DNA of 64,000 nt from positions 21,772-85,771 of the forward strand of contig JBIKTM010000006.1 of assembly GCA_044348085.1 (NCBI GenBank). The letters run 5' to 3'. Positions 25,888 through 35,185 of the stretch are shown piece after piece. Position 1 is the first letter of the stretch, and every line of letters starts with the position of its first letter. Position numbers and translations under genes: made by a program. The notes beneath the pieces are model-generated. The model had not been told where the DNA came from. It worked only from the letters and a program-made list of their open reading frames with translations, and made no database searches. Origin of the DNA: Verrucolacustris sp044348085. GTDB taxonomy: Bacteria; Verrucomicrobiota; Verrucomicrobiia; Methylacidiphilales; Verrucolacustridaceae.

Positions 25888-27087
25888 ATGGTCGTTTCCC
25901 GTATCCTAGCGCTCGTAGCCGCAATCGCGCTTGGCCTGCTCGCAGCCGTTACTCTTGTTCCCTACTCCCAAACCCTCCTTCCCCGTCTAGCGGCACCTGG
26001 AAAAGTCGCCCCCACCCCCATTTTAATCTCCATCGAGGACCTCGCAGGCGAATCGTGGCCTTGGCCTCGCATGGATCTGACCCTCGCCCTGCGAGCCATG
26101 TCCCCTTACCGACCCGAACCCGTCGGACTTCTTCTCCCCCTAGACGCCCCCGACACCTTTGAACCCGCTCAAGACGATCAGTTAGCCCGTGCACTCGCGG
26201 CCTATTTTGCCCCTGCGCTTTCTGCAACCGCGTTTCCTGCATCCTCCTCGGCTGAAACCCTCTCCCTTCCCAAGATTCAACACACGGGTTCGATCGAATC
26301 TCTTCGTCCAGCCGACTCTTTTTTTGCGCCTGAGTCCAGCCTGCGACGCACGGGTCAAACCGCTGCCTGGAAAGTTACTCCAGAGGCCGACGGACTGCTC
26401 TGCCGTCTCCCTCTTGTATTTCGTCACGAGAATGCCGTCACACCCTCCTGGCTTCTCCATCTTTACGCACAAGCTTTGGGAGCAGATCTTTCTCACTCCT
26501 CACTCCAAGGACGTCGCTTAATTCTCCGAGACAGTAAAGATTTCGAACTTCAAAGCATCCCCCTTGATCTACGAGGCTCCATACTGATCGATTGGAGTCG
26601 CCCAGATCGACTTCCAGAAAAAATGGAAATTCGGGGCGTTGTTCTCGCCGCCGAACAGGAACGCATTGGGGTTCGTCCCTATTACGATCTCAAAGCGATT
26701 TCAAAAAGACCCGCCATCCTTGCTGGGGGATTGGCCGAAGTTGATCCCATCATCGATTCCCCCATCGGTCCTCGCTCCCTGGCCGAAGCTGTCGTTCGAG
26801 CATGGACCGGATTAGTCCGAGGCCCTGCACCAATACTCCATCCACCCTCTTGGGTGATTCTATCCATCCTCACTCTTGCTGGGCTCTTGGGCCTTTCGTC
26901 TGGCAACCGCGGAAGAGTTTGTCTGATTGAGTCCTTGGCCTTTGCAGGCCTTGTCATGGGCTTGGGTTGGATCGCAGCGAAAACGGAGGGCTACGCTGGT
27001 GCTTTCCCCCTTGCTGTTGGAGCCGTTATCACCACTCTACTTGCACCTCGCCTACGCCACTGGATGGAGTCTTCCCATGTTCGTTGA
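25888..27087 (+). CDS. CHASE2-like membrane protein lacking an effector domain
   Basis: A 399-residue protein with an N-terminal membrane helix (about 4-24), an extracytoplasmic domain (about 40-310) and three C-terminal helices (about 317-385). ILISIEDLAGESWPWPR resembles the CHASE2 VDIDDxSLxxxGxWPWPR opening, and the three-helix end matches CHASE2 proteins. The kinase or cyclase domain that normally follows is absent; the protein ends at HWMESSHVR. The last 11 bp overlap obgE. It may be a stand-alone sensor or a scaffold. Family assignment is tentative. Confidence 0.5.
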   Translation: MVVSRILALVAAIALGLLAAVTLVPYSQTLLPRLAAPGKVAPTPILISIEDLAGESWPWPRMDLTLALRAMSPYRPEPVGLLLPLDAPDTFEPAQDDQLARALAAYFAPALSATAFPASSSAETLSLPKIQHTGSIESLRPADSFFAPESSLRRTGQTAAWKVTPEADGLLCRLPLVFRHENAVTPSWLLHLYAQALGADLSHSSLQGRRLILRDSKDFELQSIPLDLRGSILIDWSRPDRLPEKMEIRGVVLAAEQERIGVRPYYDLKAISKRPAILAGGLAEVDPIIDSPIGPRSLAEAVVRAWTGLVRGPAPILHPPSWVILSILTLAGLLGLSSGNRGRVCLIESLAFAGLVMGLGWIAAKTEGYAGAFPLAVGAVITTLLAPRLRHWMESSHVR

Positions 27088-28072
27088 CCGAGTCCGACTT
27101 CACGCTAACGCTGGCAACGGTGGACGCGGTGCCGTCAGCTTTCTACGCGAAAAGTTTGTGCCCAAAGGTGGCCCCGACGGTGGAGACGGAGGAAAAGGAG
27201 GAGACGTTGTTCTTATCGTCGATCCCCAGCTCAACAATCTGATCGATCTTCGATACCGACCCCACGCCCGCGCCCGTCACGGCGGAAGCGGCAGTGGAAA
27301 ACAGTGCACAGGCCGCGGAGGGGATGATTGCGTGTTGAAAGTCCCCCCTGGAACCGTCGTCTATCCCCTACCCCCGGGAGAAGCAGGAGACCCTTTGGTG
27401 GATTTAACCCATCCCGGAGAAAAGTTTGTCCTTTGTCATGGAGGTCGCGGAGGCCGGGGCAACTCCCGATTCGCCACATCGACCCGCCAAACTCCTCGTC
27501 ATGCGGAAGACGGTCGCCCCGGAGAGGCAGGAGAATTTATCCTCATTTTGAAATCGATTGCCCAAGTCGGACTCGTCGGACTTCCCAACGCAGGAAAATC
27601 CAGCCTCCTAGCTGCGTTTTCGGCAGCCCGCCCAAAAATTGCCTCCTACCCTTTCACAACCCTCGCCCCCTACATCGGAGTCGTGGGGTCGCCCGAGGAA
27701 ACCCGCTTCACTCTTGCGGATATTCCCGGGCTGATTGAAGGAGCCAATGAGGGAAAAGGGTTGGGACACGATTTTCTCCGACATATTGAACGCTGCTCTG
27801 TGCTTCTTCTCGTCATTGATACCGCTGGCGTCGATGGACGAAATCCAGCCGAAGATTATCGGCTTCTTCGCAAAGAGCTCAGACTTCACGATGTCGCTCT
27901 TGGTAAACGCCCGTTTCTTGTCGCAGCTAATAAAAGCGACCTTCCCGAATCCGCTAAAAATCTGGCCGCACTCAGGGCTGCCGCCCGTCGGGCTATTTTT
28001 CCCATTTCCGCAAAAAGTGGAGAAGGCCTCCCTGCTCTTCTAGACGCGATTCGGAAATCCCTCCCGGCTTGA
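27077..28072 (+). CDS. obgE: Obg-family GTPase
   Basis: A 331-residue GTPase tied to 50S ribosome assembly and stress control. The N-terminal Obg fold is glycine-rich (GNGGRGAVSFLREKF, GGPDGGDGGKGGDV). The G domain has G1 GLPNAGKSS, G2 around ASYPFTT, G3 DIPGLIEGA, G4 NKSD and G5 SAKSGEG. The variable C-terminal domain is absent, giving a short form. Start ATG 27077 lies inside the end of the CHASE2-like gene; upstream in-frame codons are in that gene and have no Obg homology. Confidence 0.96.
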   Translation: MFVDRVRLHANAGNGGRGAVSFLREKFVPKGGPDGGDGGKGGDVVLIVDPQLNNLIDLRYRPHARARHGGSGSGKQCTGRGGDDCVLKVPPGTVVYPLPPGEAGDPLVDLTHPGEKFVLCHGGRGGRGNSRFATSTRQTPRHAEDGRPGEAGEFILILKSIAQVGLVGLPNAGKSSLLAAFSAARPKIASYPFTTLAPYIGVVGSPEETRFTLADIPGLIEGANEGKGLGHDFLRHIERCSVLLLVIDTAGVDGRNPAEDYRLLRKELRLHDVALGKRPFLVAANKSDLPESAKNLAALRAAARRAIFPISAKSGEGLPALLDAIRKSLPA

Positions 28073-28113
28073 CCCGGTAGGGCAGATACTTCACATTATT
28101 AATCATTCATAGT

Positions 28114-29142
28114 ATGAAACATTATTTCATCCCATGTCTACTCCTTGCCTTAGCTGGCTGTATGAAGGGAGGGGGGCCCCCGAAAGACCCCCCTGTCCCC
28201 GCAGAACTTGTTTCAGTTGAGGTCGGACCTCTTAAGGAGACGTTAGACGCTATCGGTTCCATTGAAGCGGATGAGTCCGTTTATCTCAAACCCGAGGTCG
28301 ACGGCGAAATCACATCGATTCAGATGACGGAGGGAAGTTCGGTCAAAAAGGGCGACCCCATCCTCCAGATCGATGAGTCAAAACAAGCTGCCGTAGTTGC
28401 GGAAGCCGAGGCCGACTACAACTACGCGAAGCAAACGATGCAACGGTCCGATACTCTTCTTAAAGACGGCACGATTTCGGAACAGGAACACGATCAGACA
28501 CGCGCTGCCTACCAACGGTCTGTGGCCACATTAAACCTCGCACGCAAAAAAATGCACGAATACACACTGACCGCTCCATTTGATGGAATTCTCGGCCAAC
28601 GCAATGTTAGTGTCGGCCAATACGTCAGTCCTCAAACCGTTCTGGTCAGCATCTACGCCATGGATCGAATGAAACTCAACTTCAGTGTTCCTGAGCGATA
28701 CAGCGCCCGTGTCACCCCTGGCCAAACATTAAAACTGACCGTTGCTTCTCACCCCGAGGAGTCTTTCTCAGGCGAAATTTACCTGATTGAACCGCAAGTC
28801 GATGTGGCCACCCGAACCGTCCGCGTACGTGCGCTCGTTCCCAACACGGATCATCGTCTTAAACCCGGCATGTTCGCGAATCTTACCCTGACTGTCGGCA
28901 CTAAAGAAAAAGCCCTTACTCTTCCAGAGGATTGCATCTTTCCCCACGACAGGGGCTTTGCCGTGTATCGCGCGACCGACGGTGTGGCAGAACTGGTTCC
29001 CGTAAAAGTGGGTTTTCGCACTCCAGGCAAAATCGAAATCCTCGAGGGCCTCAAGCCTGGAGATCAGGTCGCACGTTCAGGAAATCTGCGATTGGCCCCT
29101 GGACGAAAACTAATCCTCAACCCCGCCACGCCCAGCGGATGA
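28114..29142 (+). CDS. RND efflux periplasmic adaptor (HlyD/AcrA family), lipoprotein
   Basis: A 342-residue membrane-fusion protein of a tripartite pump. A signal peptide ends in lipobox LALAGC, so it is lipid-anchored in the inner membrane. The biotinyl-lipoyl half is VYLKPEVDGEITSIQMTEGSSVKKGDPI, then a coiled hairpin (AEAEADYNYAKQTMQ to SVATLNLARKKM), lipoyl return YTLTAPFDGILGQRNVSVGQYVSP and a beta-barrel domain. Its stop overlaps the pump gene (ATGA). No outer-membrane TolC partner is in the window. Confidence 0.93.
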   Translation: MKHYFIPCLLLALAGCMKGGGPPKDPPVPAELVSVEVGPLKETLDAIGSIEADESVYLKPEVDGEITSIQMTEGSSVKKGDPILQIDESKQAAVVAEAEADYNYAKQTMQRSDTLLKDGTISEQEHDQTRAAYQRSVATLNLARKKMHEYTLTAPFDGILGQRNVSVGQYVSPQTVLVSIYAMDRMKLNFSVPERYSARVTPGQTLKLTVASHPEESFSGEIYLIEPQVDVATRTVRVRALVPNTDHRLKPGMFANLTLTVGTKEKALTLPEDCIFPHDRGFAVYRATDGVAELVPVKVGFRTPGKIEILEGLKPGDQVARSGNLRLAPGRKLILNPATPSG

Positions 29143-32100
29143 ACCTTCCAGAATTTTGCATACGACGACCCATTGCGGCCGTCATGTTCAACCTGGCTCT
29201 CGCGGTAATTGGTGTGGTTGGTCTTTCCCGGCTTCCCGTTCGTGAACTTCCCGACATCGACCCCCCCGTAGTCTCCGTCACGACGATCTACCCTGGCGCC
29301 AATGCCGAACTGGTCGAAGCCGATGTGACTGAGCCCATGGAGCAGGAAATTAACAATATTCCTGGAATCAAAATCCTCAGAAGCGAATCCCGCGAACAGG
29401 TCAGCGCGATCACGATTGAGTTTGAGCTGAATCGCGATGTGGATATTGGCGCTCAGGATATCCGGGATCGAATCAGCCGAGTCCGGGACAAACTCCCTGA
29501 GGACATCAAAGAGCCCATCGTCGCCAAGCAGGATGCCGACGCTCAAGAGGTCATGTGGGTCGCCCTCTCCAGCCCGTCTCGATCCACCTTAGAACTCTCA
29601 AATCTTGCGGAACGTCAGATCAAAGACCGCCTGCAAATCCTCCAAGGAGTGGGCGGCATCAACTTCGGAGGCGAAAAAAGACCCTCGATGCGGATCTGGC
29701 TCGACTCCTCGAAAATGTCCTCCCGCCAAGTGACCGCGGCAGATATTCGAGCCCTACTTCAACGCGAAAATGTTGAGCTTCCATCAGGCAAAATTGAGGG
29801 TCAAACCCGCTCACTCAGTATCCTATCCCGAGGTCGGATGGACCGCCCCGAACAGTATGCCGACCTGATCGTTCGTGAAAACGAGGGCTCCACCATCCAC
29901 TTGCGGGACGTCGCCACCATCGAAATCGGTCCCGAGGTGGAAGAAACAATCGCCCGTTTCAGCGGTCAACCCGCTGTCGGTCTCGGCGTTGTCAAACAGT
30001 CCGATGCAAACGCAGTCGATGTGGCTCGAGCTGTCCGCCGCGAACTGGAAAAGATAAAACCTACACTGCCTCCGGACGTTCGAATCGATATTCCGTATGA
30101 CTCCTCAATCTATGTCGAAACCGCTATCGAGGAGGTGGGATTTACTCTTGGTCTCTCCTTTGTTCTTGTCGTCCTACTTATCTATTTCTTCCTGCACAAC
30201 GTCCGTGCCACGTTAATCCCCTCCTCCACCATTCCCCTGTCTATCCTTGCGACGTTTGGGCTTCTCTACTTTCTCGGCTACAGCATCAACATTCTCACTC
30301 TTCTCGCTCTTGTTTTAGCCATCGGGATCGTGGTCGACGACGCCATCGTCGTGCTCGAAAATATCATGCGGCATATCGAGGACGGCATGTCTCCTTTCGA
30401 GGCCAGCATTCTTTCGATGAAGGAAATCACGGGGGCCGTGCTTGCCATCACCGCCAGTCTCATCGTTGTCTTTCTGCCCATTGCGTTTCAAAGCGGGACG
30501 ACAGGCATTCTTTTTCGTGAATTTGCGATCACCTTGGCTGGATCCGTTGCGATCTCTGCATTTGTAGCCCTGACTCTCAGCCCAGCCCTAGGCGCACACT
30601 TTCTAAAACCTAAAACCGACCAAACCACCGCTTTCTCCCGGTGGGTGGAGCGCCTTCTTCACCGCCTTTCAGCCCAATATGCATCCAGTCTGGGATTCGC
30701 GCTTCGTTCCCCTCGCCTCCTGATCGGCTTAGGGGCAGGAATCTTGGCTCTGACAGTTCTTCTTTACCGAGCCATTCCCCAAGAGTTTCTTCCGGATGAG
30801 GACAAGGGAACAATCATTGCCGTGATTGTGACTCCCGAGGGTTCGACCTCCGAATCCACCGACCGTTATCTTCGCCAAGCGGAAAAGATTGCCTCCGAAT
30901 ATCCCGAAGTATTGAGCTACTTCAGTGCCGTCGCGCTTTCTCGCGGAGCACCTGGGCAGTCCAACTTGGGAATTATGTTCATCCGCCTCAAACAAGACCG
31001 GGATCGCTCCGCTCTTCAACTTGCCCGGCCTGGAGCCAGAGGATCAATGTTCACCCGCATGATTTCTGAAATCCAAGGGGCCGTGGTGATTCCCTTTCTT
31101 CCCAAAGCCGTGGGGCGTGGATTTGGAGAATCCTTCCAAGTCATTCTTCAATCCTCCAACCTCGCCCTTCTGGAAAAAACAGCCCGCCAATTGCGCGACG
31201 AGATCGGCAATGCGGGTTTTCTCAGCCAACCCCGCACCAATTTCAACTATGAGAAACCCCAACTCAGCTTAGCCATCGATCGCGATCGTGCCGCCAATTT
31301 AGGAGTTTCGGTAAGAGACATCTCAGAGGCCCTTCAGATCCTTTTGGGAGGCCTCGACATCTCACGCTTTAACTACGAGGGCAAACAGTACGACGTGATC
31401 GCCCAGCTCAAGCGAGCCGACCGTCTTGTTCCCGACGAACTCAACTCCCTTTACGTTCGGACAAAGAGCGGTCAGCTGGTGCCCATCCGCAATCTTGTTA
31501 CCACAACCGAACAAGGCTCCGTTAACTCGATCTACCATTTTTTGCGTCAACGAAGCGCCTCGATTACGGGTCAGCCCCAAGGAGTCACGCTGGGCCAAGC
31601 AATCGAAAAAACGGAAGAGATCGCAAAAAGAATTCTTCCGCCAGAGGTGACCTTGGAATTCGACGGAGAGGCACGGGAGCTTCGCTCAGGTCGGGGAGAA
31701 GCTTGGCAAATTATCTTTCTCGCCCTGATCATTGTCTACATGGCCTTGGCGGCCCAGTTTGAAAGCCTCGTCCATCCCTTCACGATCATGATTGCCCTCC
31801 CCTTGGCCGTATTCGGAGCTTTGCTTCTTCTCTTTTCCCTAGGATTCATCAATCAGCTAGCTGTCATTCCCCAATACGTGCCCCCCGGAACACTCCCTGC
31901 CCCAGTTGCGTGGATTTTTGGAATCCTGCCCGAGATCCCCTCCATGAATTTGAACCTGTATAGCCTTATCGGTTTAGTTCTGCTTCTGGGTCTAGTCACA
32001 AAGAATTCAATTCTTCTAGTTGAGTTCGCGAACCAACGCCGTGCCCTCGGCATCTCCGCGGTCGAGGCGATGCGCCAAGCTGGAGCTGTCCGTCTTCGTC

Positions 32101-32315
32101 CTATTTTAATGACAGCTCTCTCCACCATTATCGGAATCGTGCCCATCGCCCTAGGCCTTGGGGCGGGAGCGGAAAGTCGACGCCCGCTCGGGGTCGCCGT
32201 AGTGGGAGGCATGCTCTCCTCCACTTTTCTGACCCTTTATTTAGTTCCAGCATTTTATGTTCTGATCGATCGGCTTATCCCGGCACGAAAAATACAACCC
32301 TCGACCTTGTCGTAA
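29139..32315 (+). CDS. RND-family multidrug efflux transporter (AcrB/HAE1 type)
   Basis: A 1058-residue inner-membrane proton antiporter with the RND plan: helix 1 in RRPIAAVMFNLALAVIGVVG, a large porter domain, helices 2-6, a second porter domain and helices 8-12. The proton-relay Asp pair is in IGIVVDDAIVVLEN, and FREFAITLAGSVAISAFVALTLSPALGA follows. LVGLVTKNSILLVEFANQ marks TM10-11. Length is standard. It starts by ATGA in the adaptor. Substrate cannot be read off; hydrophobic compounds are typical. Confidence 0.95.
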   Translation: MNLPEFCIRRPIAAVMFNLALAVIGVVGLSRLPVRELPDIDPPVVSVTTIYPGANAELVEADVTEPMEQEINNIPGIKILRSESREQVSAITIEFELNRDVDIGAQDIRDRISRVRDKLPEDIKEPIVAKQDADAQEVMWVALSSPSRSTLELSNLAERQIKDRLQILQGVGGINFGGEKRPSMRIWLDSSKMSSRQVTAADIRALLQRENVELPSGKIEGQTRSLSILSRGRMDRPEQYADLIVRENEGSTIHLRDVATIEIGPEVEETIARFSGQPAVGLGVVKQSDANAVDVARAVRRELEKIKPTLPPDVRIDIPYDSSIYVETAIEEVGFTLGLSFVLVVLLIYFFLHNVRATLIPSSTIPLSILATFGLLYFLGYSINILTLLALVLAIGIVVDDAIVVLENIMRHIEDGMSPFEASILSMKEITGAVLAITASLIVVFLPIAFQSGTTGILFREFAITLAGSVAISAFVALTLSPALGAHFLKPKTDQTTAFSRWVERLLHRLSAQYASSLGFALRSPRLLIGLGAGILALTVLLYRAIPQEFLPDEDKGTIIAVIVTPEGSTSESTDRYLRQAEKIASEYPEVLSYFSAVALSRGAPGQSNLGIMFIRLKQDRDRSALQLARPGARGSMFTRMISEIQGAVVIPFLPKAVGRGFGESFQVILQSSNLALLEKTARQLRDEIGNAGFLSQPRTNFNYEKPQLSLAIDRDRAANLGVSVRDISEALQILLGGLDISRFNYEGKQYDVIAQLKRADRLVPDELNSLYVRTKSGQLVPIRNLVTTTEQGSVNSIYHFLRQRSASITGQPQGVTLGQAIEKTEEIAKRILPPEVTLEFDGEARELRSGRGEAWQIIFLALIIVYMALAAQFESLVHPFTIMIALPLAVFGALLLLFSLGFINQLAVIPQYVPPGTLPAPVAWIFGILPEIPSMNLNLYSLIGLVLLLGLVTKNSILLVEFANQRRALGISAVEAMRQAGAVRLRPILMTALSTIIGIVPIALGLGAGAESRRPLGVAVVGGMLSSTFLTLYLVPAFYVLIDRLIPARKIQPSTLS

Positions 32316-32341
32316 ACCCTTTTGCTTCCTACTTTCAATCT

Positions 32342-33406
32342 ATGACGATGGCTATCCCCCCAGATGGGGCTTCTCCTCTTCCCTACGCCAGCGAGGAGGC
32401 TCGGGAACGTCGGGATATGATCATCGCAGGTCTCTTTACCATTCTTTACTTCCTCTTCTTTGCTTTTTTCTGGATCTCCTCCCAAACCCTGTCCGCAATA
32501 CAAAAAAAGCCCGCTGAAAATCCAGTCCGTACTAATTTAAAAATTCAACGCCTCGCTCAAGCTCCCCAGCTGGCTCCCCCTATGCAAAGCCAATTTGTGG
32601 ACGCCTCGGGATTAAAAGAGGTGGATAAACCCGACCCCAGAACCGCACTGCAAAGTGACCGCAACACAGCCGCATCAAGCAAGGTTGTGAATGGAACGGA
32701 CCCGACCTTGGGGGGGCAGGACGGAAAAAAAGATGACTCTTTAACGATGCGGGACTCCCAGTTTTCCGCCAACCCAGCCTCTCCCCCTCCAGCCGCCCGC
32801 CTGAGTCCATCCACCCCAAAGCCTGCACAACAAACCCCTAAACCCGCTCCTGCTCTACCTAAACCGGATCTTCTCAAACCCGTTCCCGGCCCAGGCACCC
32901 CCATCCAAAAAGTAGACGACACTCCCGACACAAAGGAGGACCCAACCCAAAATCAGAACGATACGCCCCCCTCCGCCGCCCAAGCCGCCTCCAACGCCTC
33001 CGACTCCTCATCGGCCATGGCTCCGCCCCCAGACATTTTCCGCGATCGAAGTGCTGTATCCGGGGGTGCCTCAATGGGCCAAGACGCTTCCTTTGCATCG
33101 ATGGGCACTGCATTGGGTCGCTACCAACACAAGCTCTACCTAGCAATTGGATCCCGATGGAATGTGAAAGTTCAACAGACAATGGCTCAAATCGGCGTCG
33201 ATCGCGTGGTGGTTCGATTCCACGTGAATGCCGATGGCACTCTATCTGATATCGATATTGTACAAGGTAACCCCAGCTCGATTCTCGGCATGATCAGCGC
33301 GGACTCCATCAAACAGTCCAGCAACCTGATCGGTCCCTTTCCAGCAGACCTCAAAGCCGAGAAGCCAGACGGCTTCCCCTGGCAACTGGCTTTTCGCATC
33401 TATTAA
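32342..33406 (+). CDS. TonB-like energy-transducer protein
   Basis: A 354-residue protein with a single N-terminal membrane anchor (MIIAGLFTILYFLFFAFFWIS, residues 26-46), a long Pro/Ala/Lys/Asp-rich periplasmic linker (about 60-240) and a C-terminal globular domain with VDRVVVRFHVNADGTLSDIDIVQG, the beta pattern of TonB/TolA ends. ExbB and ExbD follow at once, which supports a TonB role in carrying proton-motive energy to the outer membrane. The usual YP motif is not clear, so TolA-like is an alternative. A second ATG at 32348 is equally possible as start. Confidence 0.72.
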   Translation: MTMAIPPDGASPLPYASEEARERRDMIIAGLFTILYFLFFAFFWISSQTLSAIQKKPAENPVRTNLKIQRLAQAPQLAPPMQSQFVDASGLKEVDKPDPRTALQSDRNTAASSKVVNGTDPTLGGQDGKKDDSLTMRDSQFSANPASPPPAARLSPSTPKPAQQTPKPAPALPKPDLLKPVPGPGTPIQKVDDTPDTKEDPTQNQNDTPPSAAQAASNASDSSSAMAPPPDIFRDRSAVSGGASMGQDASFASMGTALGRYQHKLYLAIGSRWNVKVQQTMAQIGVDRVVVRFHVNADGTLSDIDIVQGNPSSILGMISADSIKQSSNLIGPFPADLKAEKPDGFPWQLAFRIY

Positions 33407-33454
33407 AGGATCAAGGCTCGCCAAACTTTCGTCTTTCACTAGGATAATCAACTT

Positions 33455-34102
33455 ATGGGACTCGATGTCATCAGCACTTTGCAAGATCTGACCAAAGTCA
33501 GCCCTTTCATCATCGCAGCCATCCTTTTTCCCCTCGTCTCATGCCTAATTTCCGGCCTTTTTCTATCGACCGTGATCTTTATGCGGCTCCGCCGCGAACG
33601 GGTTGCCCCTAAAGAAATTATTGATGCCATTCGGGCTCTCAAGGCGGGCGGAAATACGGAAACACTTGTACGCCTCTGCGTGCGCAACGACTCTCCCCTC
33701 GCTCGCTTGGTGAATAGTTCCCTGGAACACTCCTCGCTTCCCCGAGGGGAAAATGTGGAAGTTCTCCAAACCTTGGCCCGAACCGAAGTTGCCCGACTCG
33801 AACGCGGCATCGTCTACCTTGAAATCTTTGTGGGTGCCTCACCTCTCCTCGGCCTCGTAGGAACAGTATCCGGCTTGATCACCATCTTTGCTGCCGTCGG
33901 AACTGAAAATGCGGATCCTGGAAAGATTTCCGCCGGTATCGCCGAAGCCCTTCACACCACCGTTCTGGGTATCGGCACGGCTATCGTCATGCTGTTTCCC
34001 TTCACATTCTTCAGCAAAAAGGTCGACGTTTTGGCAGTGGAATTGGAAGAGTATTCCATGCTCCTCCTGAAGAAGCTCTACACCGAAGAAGTCCCCGCCT
34101 AG
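33455..34102 (+). CDS. exbB: MotA/TolQ/ExbB proton-channel family protein
   Basis: A 215-residue inner-membrane protein with three helices: about residues 14-38, 120-145 and 155-180. The family core is EIFVGASPLLGLVGTVSGLITIF and GIAEALHTTVLGIGTAIVMLFPF, with the conserved Thr/Ala-lined proton path. It forms a pentameric channel with ExbD. It lies between a TonB-like gene and exbD. Confidence 0.9.
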   Translation: MGLDVISTLQDLTKVSPFIIAAILFPLVSCLISGLFLSTVIFMRLRRERVAPKEIIDAIRALKAGGNTETLVRLCVRNDSPLARLVNSSLEHSSLPRGENVEVLQTLARTEVARLERGIVYLEIFVGASPLLGLVGTVSGLITIFAAVGTENADPGKISAGIAEALHTTVLGIGTAIVMLFPFTFFSKKVDVLAVELEEYSMLLLKKLYTEEVPA

Positions 34103-34124
34103 CGCCCAGCCGGGCTCGCCCGCG

Positions 34125-34607
34125 ATGAAGTTTAATCCCAGCCGACGCCGCCGAGCCGAAATCAACGTAATTCCGTTGATCGACATCTTGTGCATGCTTC
34201 TGATCTTTTTTATCGTTACCACTACTTTTAAGAAAAAAACCGCTTCGGTGGATGTCACCCCCCCCAAGTCAGAAAAGGGCACGGAAAAGGTTGAGGAGGC
34301 AAAAACAGCTCCTCCCGAGTTGACCATGAAATCCAAGAAAGCGGATGACTACGCCAAGCTCTACAATGCGGATGAATTTCCCCTCTACTTAGGAGATCAA
34401 ATTCTCAAGCTAAACGTCAAGTCCGACACATTTCGCGCGGATCTTGCCAAGACTCTCAAAGAGAGGAACGTCAAGAATCTGATCCTCAACTTTGATGAGA
34501 CGACTCCCATCGCTATCTTCTTTAAATTCTTTGATGCGTGCGAGGACGCCGGCGTCCCGATCTCCGTCCGTACCTCCAAGATCGGTGGCGCTACTGCCAA
34601 CCCCTGA
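34125..34607 (+). CDS. exbD: ExbD/TolR-type biopolymer transport protein
   Basis: A 160-residue protein with one N-terminal helix after RRRRAEINVIPLIDILCMLLIFFIVTTTF. The Asp of PLIDILCMLLIFF is the proton-carrying residue of the family. The periplasmic part is charged and ends in a small alpha/beta domain (FFKFFDACEDAGVPISVRT). Start 22 bp after exbB. Its stop overlaps a probable CTG start of the deformylase gene. Confidence 0.9.
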   Translation: MKFNPSRRRRAEINVIPLIDILCMLLIFFIVTTTFKKKTASVDVTPPKSEKGTEKVEEAKTAPPELTMKSKKADDYAKLYNADEFPLYLGDQILKLNVKSDTFRADLAKTLKERNVKNLILNFDETTPIAIFFKFFDACEDAGVPISVRTSKIGGATANP

Positions 34608-35179
34608 AATCGCTCTCCCCGACTCTTCCCGTTCGTCTCTACGGTGACCCTGTTCTACGCCAGACAGCCACACCCGTTCGGCCACCGGATGCAAAACTCT
34701 TGGAGCTTTCACGAGTCCTAGAAAATACGATGCGAGAGTCAGAGGGTATCGGTCTTGCCGCCCCCCAGGTCGGTATCTCCCTTCAAATTGCCTTGGTTGA
34801 CCTCAGAAGAGTCGACAAGCGCCCTTCCACATTGGAACTCCATGGAAAGCCCGTCGATTGGCGCGTTCATATGCCCCTCTTCTTTTGCAATCCCGTGATC
34901 ACGCTGACCCGTCGCAGGGAGGATGAGGATGAGGGATGTCTGAGTTTCCCTGGCCTTCATGGCCCCGTCCGACGCAGCCTCCGCATCCGGATGGATTATC
35001 TCGATCTTAAAGGGCGTGCAACAACCCTGACTGCGGGTGGTCTCTTGGCACGAGCATTACAACATGAGGTCGATCATTTGATGGGCGTTCTCTTTATCGA
35101 TCGCATGTCCCCAGATGCAAAACGCACTCTCGCGCCAGAGCTTGAAAAACTTCTACAAAATCAGCCGCCTAGTAAGTAG
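34604..35179 (+). CDS. def: Peptide deformylase, with probable non-standard CTG start
   Basis: A 191-residue metalloenzyme that removes the formyl group from nascent proteins. Motifs are intact: GIGLAAPQVG (motif 1), EGCLSFP (motif 2, Cys metal ligand) and QHEVDHLMG (motif 3, HExxDH). Homology starts at LYGDPVLRQTATPV and no ATG, GTG or TTG precedes it closely. The CTG at 34604 overlaps the exbD stop as CTGA and gives a normal-length N-terminus. The next option is GTG at 34538, deep in exbD, adding 22 Arg-rich residues. The product is certain; the start is not. Confidence 0.9.
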   Translation: MKSLSPTLPVRLYGDPVLRQTATPVRPPDAKLLELSRVLENTMRESEGIGLAAPQVGISLQIALVDLRRVDKRPSTLELHGKPVDWRVHMPLFFCNPVITLTRRREDEDEGCLSFPGLHGPVRRSLRIRMDYLDLKGRATTLTAGGLLARALQHEVDHLMGVLFIDRMSPDAKRTLAPELEKLLQNQPPSK

Positions 35180-35185
35180 GGACTT

